In this document: positions 21,373 through 31,167 of the stretch, one piece after another | Layout of the letters: every line of letters starts with the position of its first letter | How positions within the stretch are numbered: position 1 is the stretch's first letter | Virus record (IMG/VR): IMGVR_UViG_3300024517_000026 | Coordinates: 1 to 46,369 of that record | DNA length: 46,369 nt | Strand: one strand, 5' to 3' | DNA from: a virus | Position numbers and translations under genes: made by a program | The notes under the pieces: model-generated | Database searches by the model: none | Told to the model about the DNA's origin: nothing | The model's input: only the letters and a program-made list of their open reading frames with translations

Positions 21373-22542
21373 TGTGAAGTCGTCTATTTCTCTTTTGCGG
21401 ACTGGGTTTGCTAATTTAGCAACGCCAATGAGATTTCGTTTTTGATCGTAGATTCCGATCTTACTAATATAAGTTGTCTTCTCGAAAGATGCGGTGGGTT
21501 CTGCCCAAGTGCCTGAAGTAATATTTGCGATTGGAACAGTTTGCCTTTGTTGATAGGCTAAAGTTCCCGAAGAAACTTCATAAGATGAACTTCCATATTT
21601 AAGATAGGTTGGGTTATTAGAATAATTTAGTTGGCCGCGAGCAGCATGAGCAAACATTGTTTTTACAGGAACATATTGTGTGCCCTTGAAATCCAATCCA
21701 AAACTTGCACTCTGAAGAACACTCGCTCCTCCACAATCCGAATCGCACATTGGGCTAGTTTGAGGAATATCAATCCAGCGAGGGTTAGTGGCGGGATCTG
21801 GAGAACAATCAACCCAGTGAGCCATATTAGTATTAATATTCCAACTACCAGTTAGAATCAGGAACCCTTCATTATATAAAGCAACGCCAGCTACAGAACC
21901 ACTATTTGCATCGGCTGGATATTTTTGTATCAATTCCCCGTTGCGTAAGTCATCAACTAATTCTGCCGCCAAAGTTCCAGTCCAATACATCTTAAGAGAG
22001 ATGCTCCCCTTCTTGATCGACGAGCCATAAAAAATAGAAGGAATAGAAACAATACGCATTTCTTGTTGTAACTTATCACCCAACGACGAAGAATAAAGAT
22101 AATGCGGACTGAGCGTGGCATAAGAATTGAGTGCAGTTCTCAATGATTGAATTTGTCTTTTTGGCTCTGATACAGATGGTGCGCTTGGGCCTGAATACCA
22201 CGAAGAAGTTATGGTAGCAGATAATGGATATGAACCAGTAATGATGTCTCCATAAGCAAAATCATTATTAAAATTTGTTGTAGAGATTGTGCTGAATGAA
22301 GTTAGACTTCCCGCTTTTGTAATGAACGGATAAATGAGTTGACTAGTTTGTCGGTCAACATTCATTTCATATAGGTTGGCATATCCCGTGGGAACACCTC
22401 CAACATTATCTACGAAAGCGCCGGGTACTTGTGGGGTGTTGTTTAAAAACGTCCGGCACCGATAGATAAAAAAGGATTGCTGTGGGTATGTTTTTATTTG
22501 GTTATGAAAAATATCATTGGGACCAAATTTATAAAACGACAT
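21349..22542 (-). CDS. Virion structural protein, paralogue of the upstream gene
   Basis: 397 residues, strand-rich with many Ser/Thr/Gly/Tyr and no membrane segment. Central features are IFYGSSIKKGSISLKMYWTG (residues about 172-192) and GVALYNEGFLILTGSWNI (about 219-236). The C-terminus IYDQKRNLIGVAKLANPV...FTFKLKLDF closely parallels the end of the 356-residue neighbour, as does the central IKKGS block, so the two arose by duplication. The ATG at 22542 has no clear Shine-Dalgarno; GACTATTTAC lies 8 bases upstream. A tail or baseplate-associated role is likely from context; the exact role is unknown. Confidence 0.7.
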   Translation of the reverse strand: MSFYKFGPNDIFHNQIKTYPQQSFFIYRCRTFLNNTPQVPGAFVDNVGGVPTGYANLYEMNVDRQTSQLIYPFITKAGSLTSFSTISTTNFNNDFAYGDIITGSYPLSATITSSWYSGPSAPSVSEPKRQIQSLRTALNSYATLSPHYLYSSSLGDKLQQEMRIVSIPSIFYGSSIKKGSISLKMYWTGTLAAELVDDLRNGELIQKYPADANSGSVAGVALYNEGFLILTGSWNINTNMAHWVDCSPDPATNPRWIDIPQTSPMCDSDCGGASVLQSASFGLDFKGTQYVPVKTMFAHAARGQLNYSNNPTYLKYGSSSYEVSSGTLAYQQRQTVPIANITSGTWAEPTASFEKTTYISKIGIYDQKRNLIGVAKLANPVRKREIDDFTFKLKLDF

Positions 22543-22550
22543 ATCAAATG

Positions 22551-22559
22551 TAAATAGTC
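22551..22559 (-). promoter_or_regulatory. GACTATTTA motif upstream of the 397-residue gene
   Basis: The minus strand reads GACTATTTA only 8 bases before the ATG. Because no Shine-Dalgarno is visible there, this site may instead reflect a very short leader, or chance. Confidence 0.3.
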
Positions 22560-22564
22560 AGTCT

Positions 22565-23635
22565 CTAGTAATCTAATCTAACCCGCAAGGTCATTTCATT
22601 TGTCGGATCTTTCTTTAGAGGCTCCGATAATTTAGCGACTGCTAGCAATTCATTATCCGCAGAATATAATCCAACCGTCGTCATATAAGAAACAGGAGCG
22701 TCAAGTGTATTATTCTTTACGACCATTTTGCTTGAAGCCAAATAAGTTGGATTAGAACTATAGTTGTAATCATTGTTGTTGACACGACAGAAATGAATTG
22801 TGGAGTTTAATTCTGTGGTGTTGTTATAATCATTATCATACCACCTATGGCGAATAGCATTACAAGAGGCTGTGATTGCTGAACCCGTAAGCAGATCTGT
22901 TATTATATTTCCTGCTTGATCCATTAGAGCATCAAAGCCCAAAACAGGCGTCTGAAAGACCGAAGCAGTCAAGACAGCAATACCCGCTTGATAATAAACT
23001 AATCCTACCAATCCATTACCAGACGAGCCGGAATATGCACCACCCGTTGAGCAAGAAAGAATACCATACTCGCCCGCTGGTGAATTTACTTTATAGGAAT
23101 TTTCAGCACCAGCATCCGTAATTGTAAGTCGTGAACTATTAGCTATGCTATAAGTTGTGGAACCACCCAACTGCAAAACAAACGAACCTTTTTTGATTTC
23201 GTCTTTTGTAAGCAAGCGAGCAAAGTTAATGAACAAGCATTCTTTATGTTTTGTTCCACCACCGTCGATATTACCATCTTGATCAAATTCAAGAATAGAG
23301 CCAGTGGCATCGTAACCCATAAGCACTTGAGCCATTTGGGTATACATGTTTATTTTTTTAGCTTGTTGGACATTGGGAACCGCCGCAGATAAAGAAGACT
23401 TCGCAGAATAGCCCACAGTCAAATCAAAAATATTATTTGCTGAAGAACTTAGATAAGGATAATCATACACGCTCTGAAACATTCCATGAGCATAGTTTTT
23501 GATGTTTCCTCCATTGGGAAAGACCGGAGTATATGTACCCGACATGATAGATCCCGTGATCGGAATCGCCTCGTGCAACATCGTGCGAGTGCTTACAATG
23601 TCGTTGTTTAGAAATGCTTTGTATGTTGTTGCCAT
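22565..23635 (-). CDS. Virion structural protein, first of a tandem paralogous pair
   Basis: 356 residues, mostly beta, Gly/Ser/Asn/Tyr-rich. It shares with its downstream neighbour the block LLTKDEIKKGSFVLQLGG, then GLVYYQAGIAVLTASVF, and the ending GLYSADNELLAVAKLSEPL...MTLRVRLDY. The N-terminal parts diverge. The ATG has AAGGATAATATAA upstream. It lies 13 bases after the 318-residue structural gene. A role as a tail or baseplate component is inferred from position in the structural operon; no named family is recognised. Confidence 0.7.
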   Translation of the reverse strand: MATTYKAFLNNDIVSTRTMLHEAIPITGSIMSGTYTPVFPNGGNIKNYAHGMFQSVYDYPYLSSSANNIFDLTVGYSAKSSLSAAVPNVQQAKKINMYTQMAQVLMGYDATGSILEFDQDGNIDGGGTKHKECLFINFARLLTKDEIKKGSFVLQLGGSTTYSIANSSRLTITDAGAENSYKVNSPAGEYGILSCSTGGAYSGSSGNGLVGLVYYQAGIAVLTASVFQTPVLGFDALMDQAGNIITDLLTGSAITASCNAIRHRWYDNDYNNTTELNSTIHFCRVNNNDYNYSSNPTYLASSKMVVKNNTLDAPVSYMTTVGLYSADNELLAVAKLSEPLKKDPTNEMTLRVRLDY

Positions 23636-23648
23636 TTATATTATCCTT

Positions 23649-24605
23649 TTATACCTTTGCGAACCTTACTGGAATATCAATTCTATATCCCGTTGTTTGT
23701 CCCGTCACCTTCACAATGGAATCAATGTAGTTACAGGAGGAACCAAAATTATTTACAATTCCCGTAGCGATTGTGCTTCCTAATTGACTAAAGAGAAATG
23801 TGCTGGTTTGTAACTCAATGGACGCTTGAATTTTAAATTGTATCCTTGTTCCTCTCGGTCCTCGAATTGGGGTTACGCTTGGGATACTAGCTTCTTGTTG
23901 TTGATCCCCAGTCACTTCAATTCCATTTACATAAGCGGCATCAGTTCCTAAAGAAAAATAATAACTTGCGATGTTGTCGTCGTCAATGAACGAAACTGCG
24001 GCGGGTGCTGCCGTTGAATCTGGTGCGACGATAGAACCAAGACGATTATCAATCTGGACAATATATCCAGTCTCAACTAAATCTGAATCTAAATTAAACT
24101 GTGGAGAAATTTCCGTTGTGTTGAGTCCTTGATCTACACGGATGCTTCCAGGCTCATTACCCGGACTTGCGCCGTTAAGAAGACCAGCGTTATTACTTCC
24201 GAACAATCCCGTAGGTTGGGATTTTACAGAGTCAGTGTCTACTGCTACAACATAAGATCCGCTTGTTGCTGGTGAGTACATTCGTTTAGAGCCGTCAACT
24301 CCATCAGCTAACATCAGCACCGGAAGATACAAGAGATTTGTTCTGGGAATAGAAATAAGTCTTGATTTCATAGAAGACGCATTATTTGTAAAGGCCTCCA
24401 ACACTGGGGTTTGCAAAATCTCTAAATCATAATACGCAGATCCGCTTGGATTGTTTTTATCATAAAGACCATAATTGATCTCGTCATCGCCAATCGAAAA
24501 TTTTACAATTTTGAACGAGCCATCGCCCTTTGCAAGTCGATATCTACCTGTGTCCGTAAGCACCGCATCTAATATGATGTCTCCTGAATTATCTAAAAAT
24601 GCCAT
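23649..24605 (-). CDS. Virion structural protein (unknown family)
   Basis: 318 residues, starting AFLDNSGDIILDAVLTDTGR and then KGDGSFKIVKFSIGDDEINYG. This opening (decision on a coordinate-like FSIGDDEINYG) is familiar from structural proteins of marine T4-like phages, but that is from memory. The body is strand-rich with Asn/Ser/Thr loops, and the end is VTGQTTGYRIDIPVRF. It has two good upstream AGGAG sites and an AACTATTTATT motif 20 bases before the ATG, so it may begin a transcript for the paralogous pair. No enzymatic motif or membrane segment is present. Confidence 0.7.
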   Translation of the reverse strand: MAFLDNSGDIILDAVLTDTGRYRLAKGDGSFKIVKFSIGDDEINYGLYDKNNPSGSAYYDLEILQTPVLEAFTNNASSMKSRLISIPRTNLLYLPVLMLADGVDGSKRMYSPATSGSYVVAVDTDSVKSQPTGLFGSNNAGLLNGASPGNEPGSIRVDQGLNTTEISPQFNLDSDLVETGYIVQIDNRLGSIVAPDSTAAPAAVSFIDDDNIASYYFSLGTDAAYVNGIEVTGDQQQEASIPSVTPIRGPRGTRIQFKIQASIELQTSTFLFSQLGSTIATGIVNNFGSSCNYIDSIVKVTGQTTGYRIDIPVRFAKV

Positions 24606-24624
24606 AAATTTCTCCTATTCTCCT

Positions 24625-24635
24625 AATAAATAGTT
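24625..24635 (-). promoter_or_regulatory. AACTATTTATT motif upstream of the 318-residue structural gene
   Basis: The minus strand reads AACTATTTATT in the 56-base gap between two structural genes, 20 bases from the ATG and directly upstream of a doubled AGGAGA. It is identical to the copies at 19627 and 19935. Confidence 0.45.
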
Positions 24636-24661
24636 TGTTTGTTTACTATTCATCTTCTTTT

Positions 24662-26935
24662 TTATGTTGTAGAGTCTCCACCTTCGGTGTCGCCCCTATG
24701 CTTAAATTCTAAATTAATATCTATTTTTCTTCCAGTCTTTTTTGAAACCAAACGAACTTTGTATTTTTGATCCCAGACCCCCTCATTCATTACACCAATT
24801 GGCAAACTATTAAACGAATCATTAATTTGAGGACTTATCCTCGGTCCACCGTTAAATAGTTGTTCTTCGTTTAATAAAGTTTGTGGCAAAGAAGGAATAA
24901 GCTGAATGTATTTTCTCATACTTTTTGTTCTTCTTTTAGTAAAAAATCCAGGTGGTCGAAGTTGAATCACTTCTATCAATGGATATACCGCACCAGAATC
25001 ATCAACCATTTTGAATTGATAAATTGGCGAAGGGTTGGATACATGCCCATGATTATCCACTACGCGCAAAGTATAATAATAAGTAACGTTGGGTAATATG
25101 TTATCAACGAACGCTGCGGAAGGAAGAAAATAATTCTTATCCTTCTGGAATGCTGTATCAACTGTAGCAATCATATTTCCATCAAAATCATTATAAGATG
25201 CCGGGGATCTCTCTAGCCTAAAGACCTGAAACGTAGTAGACTTATCATCAGTTTTATATTCCACTGGTCCGGTGGGGCGCTTTTGTGCTTCCCGAATGGC
25301 TGCAATCAAGGCTTCATCTTCGCCGGTTATTGAAACAGGATCTAATTCATAGAAACCCACATTACTATTCATACTAAGCAGTACCTTGTCTTTTACGCCA
25401 CGATAGGGCACAATGTCTACATCAGGAAAAACTGGTGGACGATCAAGAACCCGGTTTGTCATGCTGTTTAGAGGTACTTTGAATATCTTAAATGAAACAT
25501 TGTTTTCTATTTCTATTTCTGCCGAATTTGCATCTATAGATTGTGTGTTGTTGAGATACTTGTATTTGTTTCCCATCACCATTTGATATGCATGGACCAC
25601 ATATGTATATTGCTTATTATATTTTACTTGAGTGTCTACAAATTTTAAAACATCAATATCGTTAGAGTTTATAAAATAAAAACTTTGTATGGCATTATCT
25701 TCAACGGGTTGATCGCCTTCATATTTTTTTACTTCATAAAATACTGTCTCCGATGGAGAGAGTGCGCTACTGAAGATCTCGTTCATGGTGCGAAAAGACT
25801 CTTTAGATAATTGAAGCAACTTAGAATATAAAAGTGTTGACATCAGTGTTCTATATAATTTGTTCTTGGAATTATTGGAGACACTATTGTCTTTGCTTTG
25901 CTGACCTCCCATAAAGATCATATTGTCGTTCCCAATTTTTCGCTGTAAGACTACATTACTTTCGTTCCCCCTGAGTGATGTAATCCAATTTGTAATATCC
26001 CACGACTCAAAAAAGTTTTGGACGGTTTCCGTATCGTCGGCGGAACCAACGGCTGAATTTATAATAGTATCAGTCTTTGCTGTACCAAACAGGACACTAT
26101 CCGTTTCAATGATGTACTTGATTAAATCACCACCAAGACCACACTCCGAAAGTATTTGCGCCATTTCAGTAAATTGATCAGTTTGAAATACGATCTCAGC
26201 ATACATCGGAAATAAATTCTTATAACCATTATAGTCCTTCATCATTTGTATTCCGGCTTGTGGAAAGACAATATTTTTATATTGATTACTAAGCACTTCT
26301 AGATCGGCTGGTAGCGGACTGATAACGGGTGGGTTAGAAATCGCCCTAACATATTTATCAAAATATTCACCTGAATCCGATTCACCAATTTTCTCTCCCG
26401 TCTTATCACTAACAATATCAACAAACACATCCTTCACTCTGCCGTTTAGTGTTAGTTGTTTTGCGTATAAGGTTCCAGGTGTGCCGTTGGTGGCGTCTAA
26501 GTTTTCCTCTTGTATCTCCGAACCAAATACATATAAATTTGGCAAAAGAGTTTCCGGTATTGATCTGGACGTAGATCTCTCGTATCCGTTTATAAAGAAA
26601 TTGTATTCAAAATTATAATTGATAAACGGGGGCTTGTTTACTAATGCTTGCTTATCAATTCCCAAAGCTTCGTCATCAACTAGCATTTCTACCTGAAAGG
26701 CATAATCTGTGAAATATCCCCTTTGAGCTGAAGTATTAAAAATTCCTTCGTGATATTGGCTCCACCTTACCGGATTAAATTCTCCGCTGGTGTCGGTTGT
26801 TGAGGGTGGTGCTGGGTTAGGTGGCGTAGGTATTGAAGGCTGTGCTGGGGTCGATCTCATTCCGGTGCGATTTTGAGTTTGATTTCCTCCAATGGGGCTA
26901 GTTAGTGGATTTAAATTATTATATGAAAACGACAT
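24662..26935 (-). CDS. Large virion structural protein with fibronectin-III-like segment
   Basis: 757 residues. The N-terminus is disordered and Pro/Thr/Gln-rich (residues 1-50). The middle is mixed helix and strand, including QAGIQMMKDYNGYKNLFPMY (about 225-245) and LYSKLLQLSKESFRTMNEIF (about 370-390). Around residues 615-665 the pattern NVTYYYTLRVVDNHGHVSNP resembles the end of a fibronectin type III domain, and an earlier KQYTYVVHAYQMVMGN (about 440-456) looks like another. The C-terminus is KVRLVSKKTGRKIDINLEF then an acidic tail. Fn3-like units are common on phage tail and baseplate proteins. The exact homologue is not recognised. Confidence 0.7.
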   Translation of the reverse strand: MSFSYNNLNPLTSPIGGNQTQNRTGMRSTPAQPSIPTPPNPAPPSTTDTSGEFNPVRWSQYHEGIFNTSAQRGYFTDYAFQVEMLVDDEALGIDKQALVNKPPFINYNFEYNFFINGYERSTSRSIPETLLPNLYVFGSEIQEENLDATNGTPGTLYAKQLTLNGRVKDVFVDIVSDKTGEKIGESDSGEYFDKYVRAISNPPVISPLPADLEVLSNQYKNIVFPQAGIQMMKDYNGYKNLFPMYAEIVFQTDQFTEMAQILSECGLGGDLIKYIIETDSVLFGTAKTDTIINSAVGSADDTETVQNFFESWDITNWITSLRGNESNVVLQRKIGNDNMIFMGGQQSKDNSVSNNSKNKLYRTLMSTLLYSKLLQLSKESFRTMNEIFSSALSPSETVFYEVKKYEGDQPVEDNAIQSFYFINSNDIDVLKFVDTQVKYNKQYTYVVHAYQMVMGNKYKYLNNTQSIDANSAEIEIENNVSFKIFKVPLNSMTNRVLDRPPVFPDVDIVPYRGVKDKVLLSMNSNVGFYELDPVSITGEDEALIAAIREAQKRPTGPVEYKTDDKSTTFQVFRLERSPASYNDFDGNMIATVDTAFQKDKNYFLPSAAFVDNILPNVTYYYTLRVVDNHGHVSNPSPIYQFKMVDDSGAVYPLIEVIQLRPPGFFTKRRTKSMRKYIQLIPSLPQTLLNEEQLFNGGPRISPQINDSFNSLPIGVMNEGVWDQKYKVRLVSKKTGRKIDINLEFKHRGDTEGGDSTT

Positions 26936-26938
26936 TTT

Positions 26939-27364
26939 TTAAAACCCAAACCTTTCTATAATATCTGAACCCACAGTTCCGCCCGAGCCTGTCACAAGAT
27001 TTCCCTGTGCTGCTTCTTGCTCAAGTTGAGACTGTATTACCTCTACTCGCTCTGTTACGTCTACGCGAGGTGTTGATGTAGAAAAGCCAGATTTCCAGCG
27101 ATCCGAAGAAGTGTTTGGGCTAAAAGTTATTTTCTCGATTCGAGAAGTTGAACTTATTGTTTGCACGGTGGCGAGAGTTACTTGACTATAGGCATCTTCA
27201 TTTGCTGGAATACCTGCCCCAATAAATCTGCCATGATTCCAGTAAACGTTCAATCCACTTCTTATTGTGTCTGGGATGGGTACAAAACTATCATCATCTA
27301 GAGATGCGTTTATGTTAAGTCCATTGATAAAACTAATAAAAGAATATGCGCTTATGCTTGTCAT
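26939..27364 (-). CDS. Small structural-cluster protein, unknown
   Basis: 141 residues. The ATG overlaps the stop of the upstream giant-cluster gene as ATGA. The N-terminus is hydrophobic but not a membrane segment (SAYSFISFINGLNINASLDD). The middle has GLNVYWNHGRFIGAGIPANE and a helical end rich in Gln/Glu (RVEVIQSQLEQEAAQGN), ending VGSDIIERFGF. Position between two large structural genes suggests a tail or baseplate adaptor; there is no direct evidence of function. Confidence 0.6.
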   Translation of the reverse strand: MTSISAYSFISFINGLNINASLDDDSFVPIPDTIRSGLNVYWNHGRFIGAGIPANEDAYSQVTLATVQTISSTSRIEKITFSPNTSSDRWKSGFSTSTPRVDVTERVEVIQSQLEQEAAQGNLVTGSGGTVGSDIIERFGF

Positions 27365-30300
27365 CCTTGCTCCCGTTCGGTTTGTCTTTGTTGCCGCCGT
27401 GCATTGGCTTCGCGGCGTAGTCTTTCATCCTCTGCACGGTCAGCCTCTCTTTGATCGCTTTCTGCATCTTGTCGTCGCTGTTGTTCTTCTCGTCGTCGGT
27501 CTTGTTCTTCTCGCTCCTCGGCGCGGGGATCTGAGTGGGCGGAGTTTCGATGGAATTCGTCAATTCTTGCGTTGCGCTCGGCTTCCGACTCATAAGTATC
27601 GAAGGAGGAAGTATTACCCACTTGTTCATAAGCGTCGGCATCTGCTTGTGAAAATCCTGTAGATCCAGCGGGTAGTGAAAGAGGTGGAGGATCGTAAAAT
27701 ACCGTCTGCATAATCTCCGTAGTGATCTCCGTTGTACTTCGCACACCCCCATAAATACTTCGAATATCCTGCGAAGACGCAGGGGGCTCAATATAAAAAG
27801 TTGAGGAATCAACACCCGGTAGATCGCCGAATAGAGATCCAAAATTTGATGGCGAAAATGCGTTGGCGTTAAATCCTGGTGGTAAATCAAAAATCTCTAA
27901 CGCCGCTTGAGCTGTTCGTGGTTCTAAAAGAAAAAAGGTATCAATGGTTGGGAACTCTGATTGTAAGTCACGGGTAACTCCAAATACTTTATTTTGATAT
28001 GGACTCAAGCGACATATTAAAGTTCCTCCGAGTGCTTGGTTATATATTTGTCTAGTGAGTGGTTGCCACTGTGGTTTCGTCAATTGATCTTCTTGGTAGC
28101 CTGTCATGATCTCAATCGCATCGAGTTTGAAGAATTTTATATTAACTTCTGATTGCGAAGAAACACTGGTTGAAGTTCGTCCGATTACTTCTCTTATGTT
28201 TGTCGGAAGTATCTCTTGTTTTGTCAACACTTTCATGTGATTAGGGGTCGTCGAGATCCATCCTTGTGATGGGCTTAAATCGTTTGCGTGTGGTGCTCCT
28301 CTAAATAAAAAGCTTGGAGTCCAGATCGAGTAGTTTTTTTGAAAGTTACTTGCTGGTCCACTAGGGTTGTTTGGTGAAAAGAAAGTGGATGCGTCTCTTA
28401 TAGTTTGGGCTACAAGGGCTCTATCTTCATTGATAATGGCTTGTCCTGTAGTTTCATATGGCCCGCCGAACTGATATGAGTTAGGATTTATTTCTTCTAA
28501 AAGCCTCATAAACATAGAAAAGGGATTCGCAGACGCATTCGCGCTCTCAACCGGGCAAATTTGGTTATCTTTGTTGACGGGATCAGTGAGTCCATCTACA
28601 AGTGTTAGTGTAGTAAATGCAAATGCAGGTTCAACAACAACTCCCAAAGTCACCATCTTGGTGGTTACAACGGTTGATGCGGCAGGTTCGCCCGGAGACG
28701 AGGTTGGAGGTTGCTCCTCCGTGGGAGCGCCGCCAAGCGCATCTCCCACTGCGGCGGCTACCAAGTCTCCTTCGTCGCTTGGTGGAGCTGATCCAACAAT
28801 CTGCAAAGACTTACCGTGAGCCATGTTGACTCGCGCTGGTGATAAATACGAAAAATCTGTGAACTGAAGATTATCTCCTGTATTGAATTCCTGACCGTTG
28901 ATCGCAAAAGTTAAACTATCTTGTGGGTTGCGGAAAAGTCGATTCGTTTCTTGGCTTATTCTATTAAGAAATTCTGTTTCGCTCATCTTCTTTATTCCCA
29001 TATTCAAGGAATTTTCTTGCAGTCCCAAAAAATCAAAAGAGGAGGTTCTATCCACATTACTATTGAAATAATTTACAAAAGTATTTTTAATTTGAAAAGA
29101 GATAGTAGGCTTGGAATAATTCATTAGCGTAGAAGGTTGTCTAGCTGCCAAAGTCGTATTATCATTACTGAGTTTTGTTAGAGTGTTAAGTTCTTTTATC
29201 TTCAGTATATCAAAAGTTTTATCTATCAAAACTTCCATTAATCCAATAATCGCTGATGTGCCATTTGGAGTTCGCGGGTTTACTAATGAAATTAATTGAT
29301 CGCGCAAGGCATCCCCGTTAGATGGGCGAGAGGGATCATAGGTTGCTGATGTTGTTTCTTTTGAAAACAAAAATAGCATTTGTAAATAAGTGTTGATGGA
29401 GTTTCTTATTCTCCTGTAATCCAAAGTAATTTTATTTTTTCTAGATACAGTTTTCCCTTCTTGTTCGTAGTCAATATGTGGATCAACCTTCCAAGTATAA
29501 CTCGCTTCTTGCCCTGGTTTTGTTATTTCATTTAAATAAAACTGAAGATAATCTTTGGCGGATTGTAAATCTCTTAGTTGAGATAGTATGTATTCATCCG
29601 TCTTGTCAATTATTTCCATTTCTATTCTATACTGATAGTATCCGTCCGTAACTTGTGGCATTGATTTATCAATACCTGAAATGTGTCGAATACCTTCAGC
29701 GTCATTGAGCCTGATCCCTGTGAGTTCCTCGATAGTTCCAATAACTGTTTTATTCGCGAAGTTAGTTGGTAATTGTCCTGGTAGTGTAGATAAGCTAGAC
29801 ACCGGAGGAATAGCACCGATTGGAAATCCAATAGAAGGCATTATGGTTACGGGAGTAAAATCATTAATTTTAAAATACTCATTAGTTTTTAAAACTCCAT
29901 TTTCCTCTGAAGTAAATGCGATCAACTGATCAACCTGATTGCAGTCGAAATTTGATGGAGGTGACGCAGGATCTAAAGGAACAAAGGTGTCTCCATTTAT
30001 GGTGGACGCTACTAAATATGGTTTAGAACCAGTCTCAGCAGAACCATGAATTCGCCTTCTGAAGATTTTTAAAGAGGATATGCGACAATAATTTCTTGCA
30101 ATATTACTTGGATCTATAAGCCCTTTCTTTTTTAATAGACCCCCAAACAAAGTATAATCTTCAATTATTTTATTGTAATCCATTGAAAAGAAAAACCGAG
30201 CCTGACCTAAGTTATCTCTAGAATAAGATATGTCCGAAAAATAAGATTTAGGTTTCTGGTTTTCAACAGTCTGACTTGTGACACTCCTAGAAATAACTTT

Positions 30301-31167
30301 TGAAATCTTTTGTTGTGCTTGTTGAATCTCAATCTCTCTCTTATCTATGTACGAAGATATTCTATAATCCTGTATCCTTGTGTTGGGCAAATTTCTTCTT
30401 GATAAATATTTACTAGAGTCGGAGTGTATTGCGTCTGTCATCCATCTGCCATTAGGCATTTGATGAATTGGGCCGGTCCAAAGAGTTCCCGATTCTTCCT
30501 CCACGAACACAGGCATCGTTGACAATACATTACCACCCTCAATGATCACATTGTAGGATAAATTACCCGCAAGTAAATCATCTGGTAGTTCATCCACAAT
30601 ATCAGTTTGAATTTGTAGTGTGCTTGGTGCCTGTTTGAATAGAGCGTCCAAGTCTATACGGCAGCACGAAAAAACAGCTAAGTATGGAATGTTGTTATCT
30701 ATTTCCAGTGAATAGTCAAAGCTAAAATAATGAATGCGATTTCCATCGCTATCTACTTTGGTAACTCTGTTCCTAAATCCTTGTTCGGCTAATGCTGTCT
30801 TGAGTGGAATTGCTCCGATGATTATTTTAGAATCATAATTTAGGCTTCGGTTAGATTGTAAAATATAATTGGTAGTTTCGGGATTGGTTGATAACGTTAT
30901 GCGAACATCAAGAAGATCAACAATGTCTCGGTTCTTGAACCAATAACTCAAAGCACTATCGGTAACTGCATCTTTTACAGTAAGACCAACTGTCACCTTC
31001 ATGGCTTGCGTATCGCTTCGCTTAACCGTTAATCCCTCATTTTTATAATCAATGTGAGGATTATTCTTATATGTAAACTCACCACCAGAATTTTCTAATG
31101 TGACGATACCAATATTGACATTTGGTAGAGACGAATCCAGTATCTCTTGAATTTCTTGAGAAGGCAT
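27361..31167 (-). CDS. Large virion structural protein with charged C-terminal coil
   Basis: 1,268 residues. The N-terminal 350 residues are strand-rich. A short phrase occurs twice: FTYKNNPHIDYKNEGLTVKR near residues 30-49 and YTWKVDPHIDYEQEGKTVSR near 558-577, pointing to an internal duplication. The middle (about 560-700) is helical. A Pro/Glu/Ala-rich linker lies near residue 800 (DALGGAPTEEQPPTSSPGEP). The last 75 residues are an Arg/Glu/Gln-rich single helix (REEQDRRREEQQRRQDAESD). The ATG follows GAGGAGGACTGCGACTAA, a strong binding site. It is one of the larger tail-cluster proteins; a baseplate or tail-associated role is inferred from context only. Confidence 0.7.
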   Translation of the reverse strand: MPSQEIQEILDSSLPNVNIGIVTLENSGGEFTYKNNPHIDYKNEGLTVKRSDTQAMKVTVGLTVKDAVTDSALSYWFKNRDIVDLLDVRITLSTNPETTNYILQSNRSLNYDSKIIIGAIPLKTALAEQGFRNRVTKVDSDGNRIHYFSFDYSLEIDNNIPYLAVFSCCRIDLDALFKQAPSTLQIQTDIVDELPDDLLAGNLSYNVIIEGGNVLSTMPVFVEEESGTLWTGPIHQMPNGRWMTDAIHSDSSKYLSRRNLPNTRIQDYRISSYIDKREIEIQQAQQKISKVISRSVTSQTVENQKPKSYFSDISYSRDNLGQARFFFSMDYNKIIEDYTLFGGLLKKKGLIDPSNIARNYCRISSLKIFRRRIHGSAETGSKPYLVASTINGDTFVPLDPASPPSNFDCNQVDQLIAFTSEENGVLKTNEYFKINDFTPVTIMPSIGFPIGAIPPVSSLSTLPGQLPTNFANKTVIGTIEELTGIRLNDAEGIRHISGIDKSMPQVTDGYYQYRIEMEIIDKTDEYILSQLRDLQSAKDYLQFYLNEITKPGQEASYTWKVDPHIDYEQEGKTVSRKNKITLDYRRIRNSINTYLQMLFLFSKETTSATYDPSRPSNGDALRDQLISLVNPRTPNGTSAIIGLMEVLIDKTFDILKIKELNTLTKLSNDNTTLAARQPSTLMNYSKPTISFQIKNTFVNYFNSNVDRTSSFDFLGLQENSLNMGIKKMSETEFLNRISQETNRLFRNPQDSLTFAINGQEFNTGDNLQFTDFSYLSPARVNMAHGKSLQIVGSAPPSDEGDLVAAAVGDALGGAPTEEQPPTSSPGEPAASTVVTTKMVTLGVVVEPAFAFTTLTLVDGLTDPVNKDNQICPVESANASANPFSMFMRLLEEINPNSYQFGGPYETTGQAIINEDRALVAQTIRDASTFFSPNNPSGPASNFQKNYSIWTPSFLFRGAPHANDLSPSQGWISTTPNHMKVLTKQEILPTNIREVIGRTSTSVSSQSEVNIKFFKLDAIEIMTGYQEDQLTKPQWQPLTRQIYNQALGGTLICRLSPYQNKVFGVTRDLQSEFPTIDTFFLLEPRTAQAALEIFDLPPGFNANAFSPSNFGSLFGDLPGVDSSTFYIEPPASSQDIRSIYGGVRSTTEITTEIMQTVFYDPPPLSLPAGSTGFSQADADAYEQVGNTSSFDTYESEAERNARIDEFHRNSAHSDPRAEEREEQDRRREEQQRRQDAESDQREADRAEDERLRREANARRQQRQTEREQG

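Noticed and set aside
27333-27890. A 185-residue minus-strand frame overlapping the end of the 1,268-residue gene.
   Set aside because: It lies wholly inside a well-supported gene in another frame, with no start signal.
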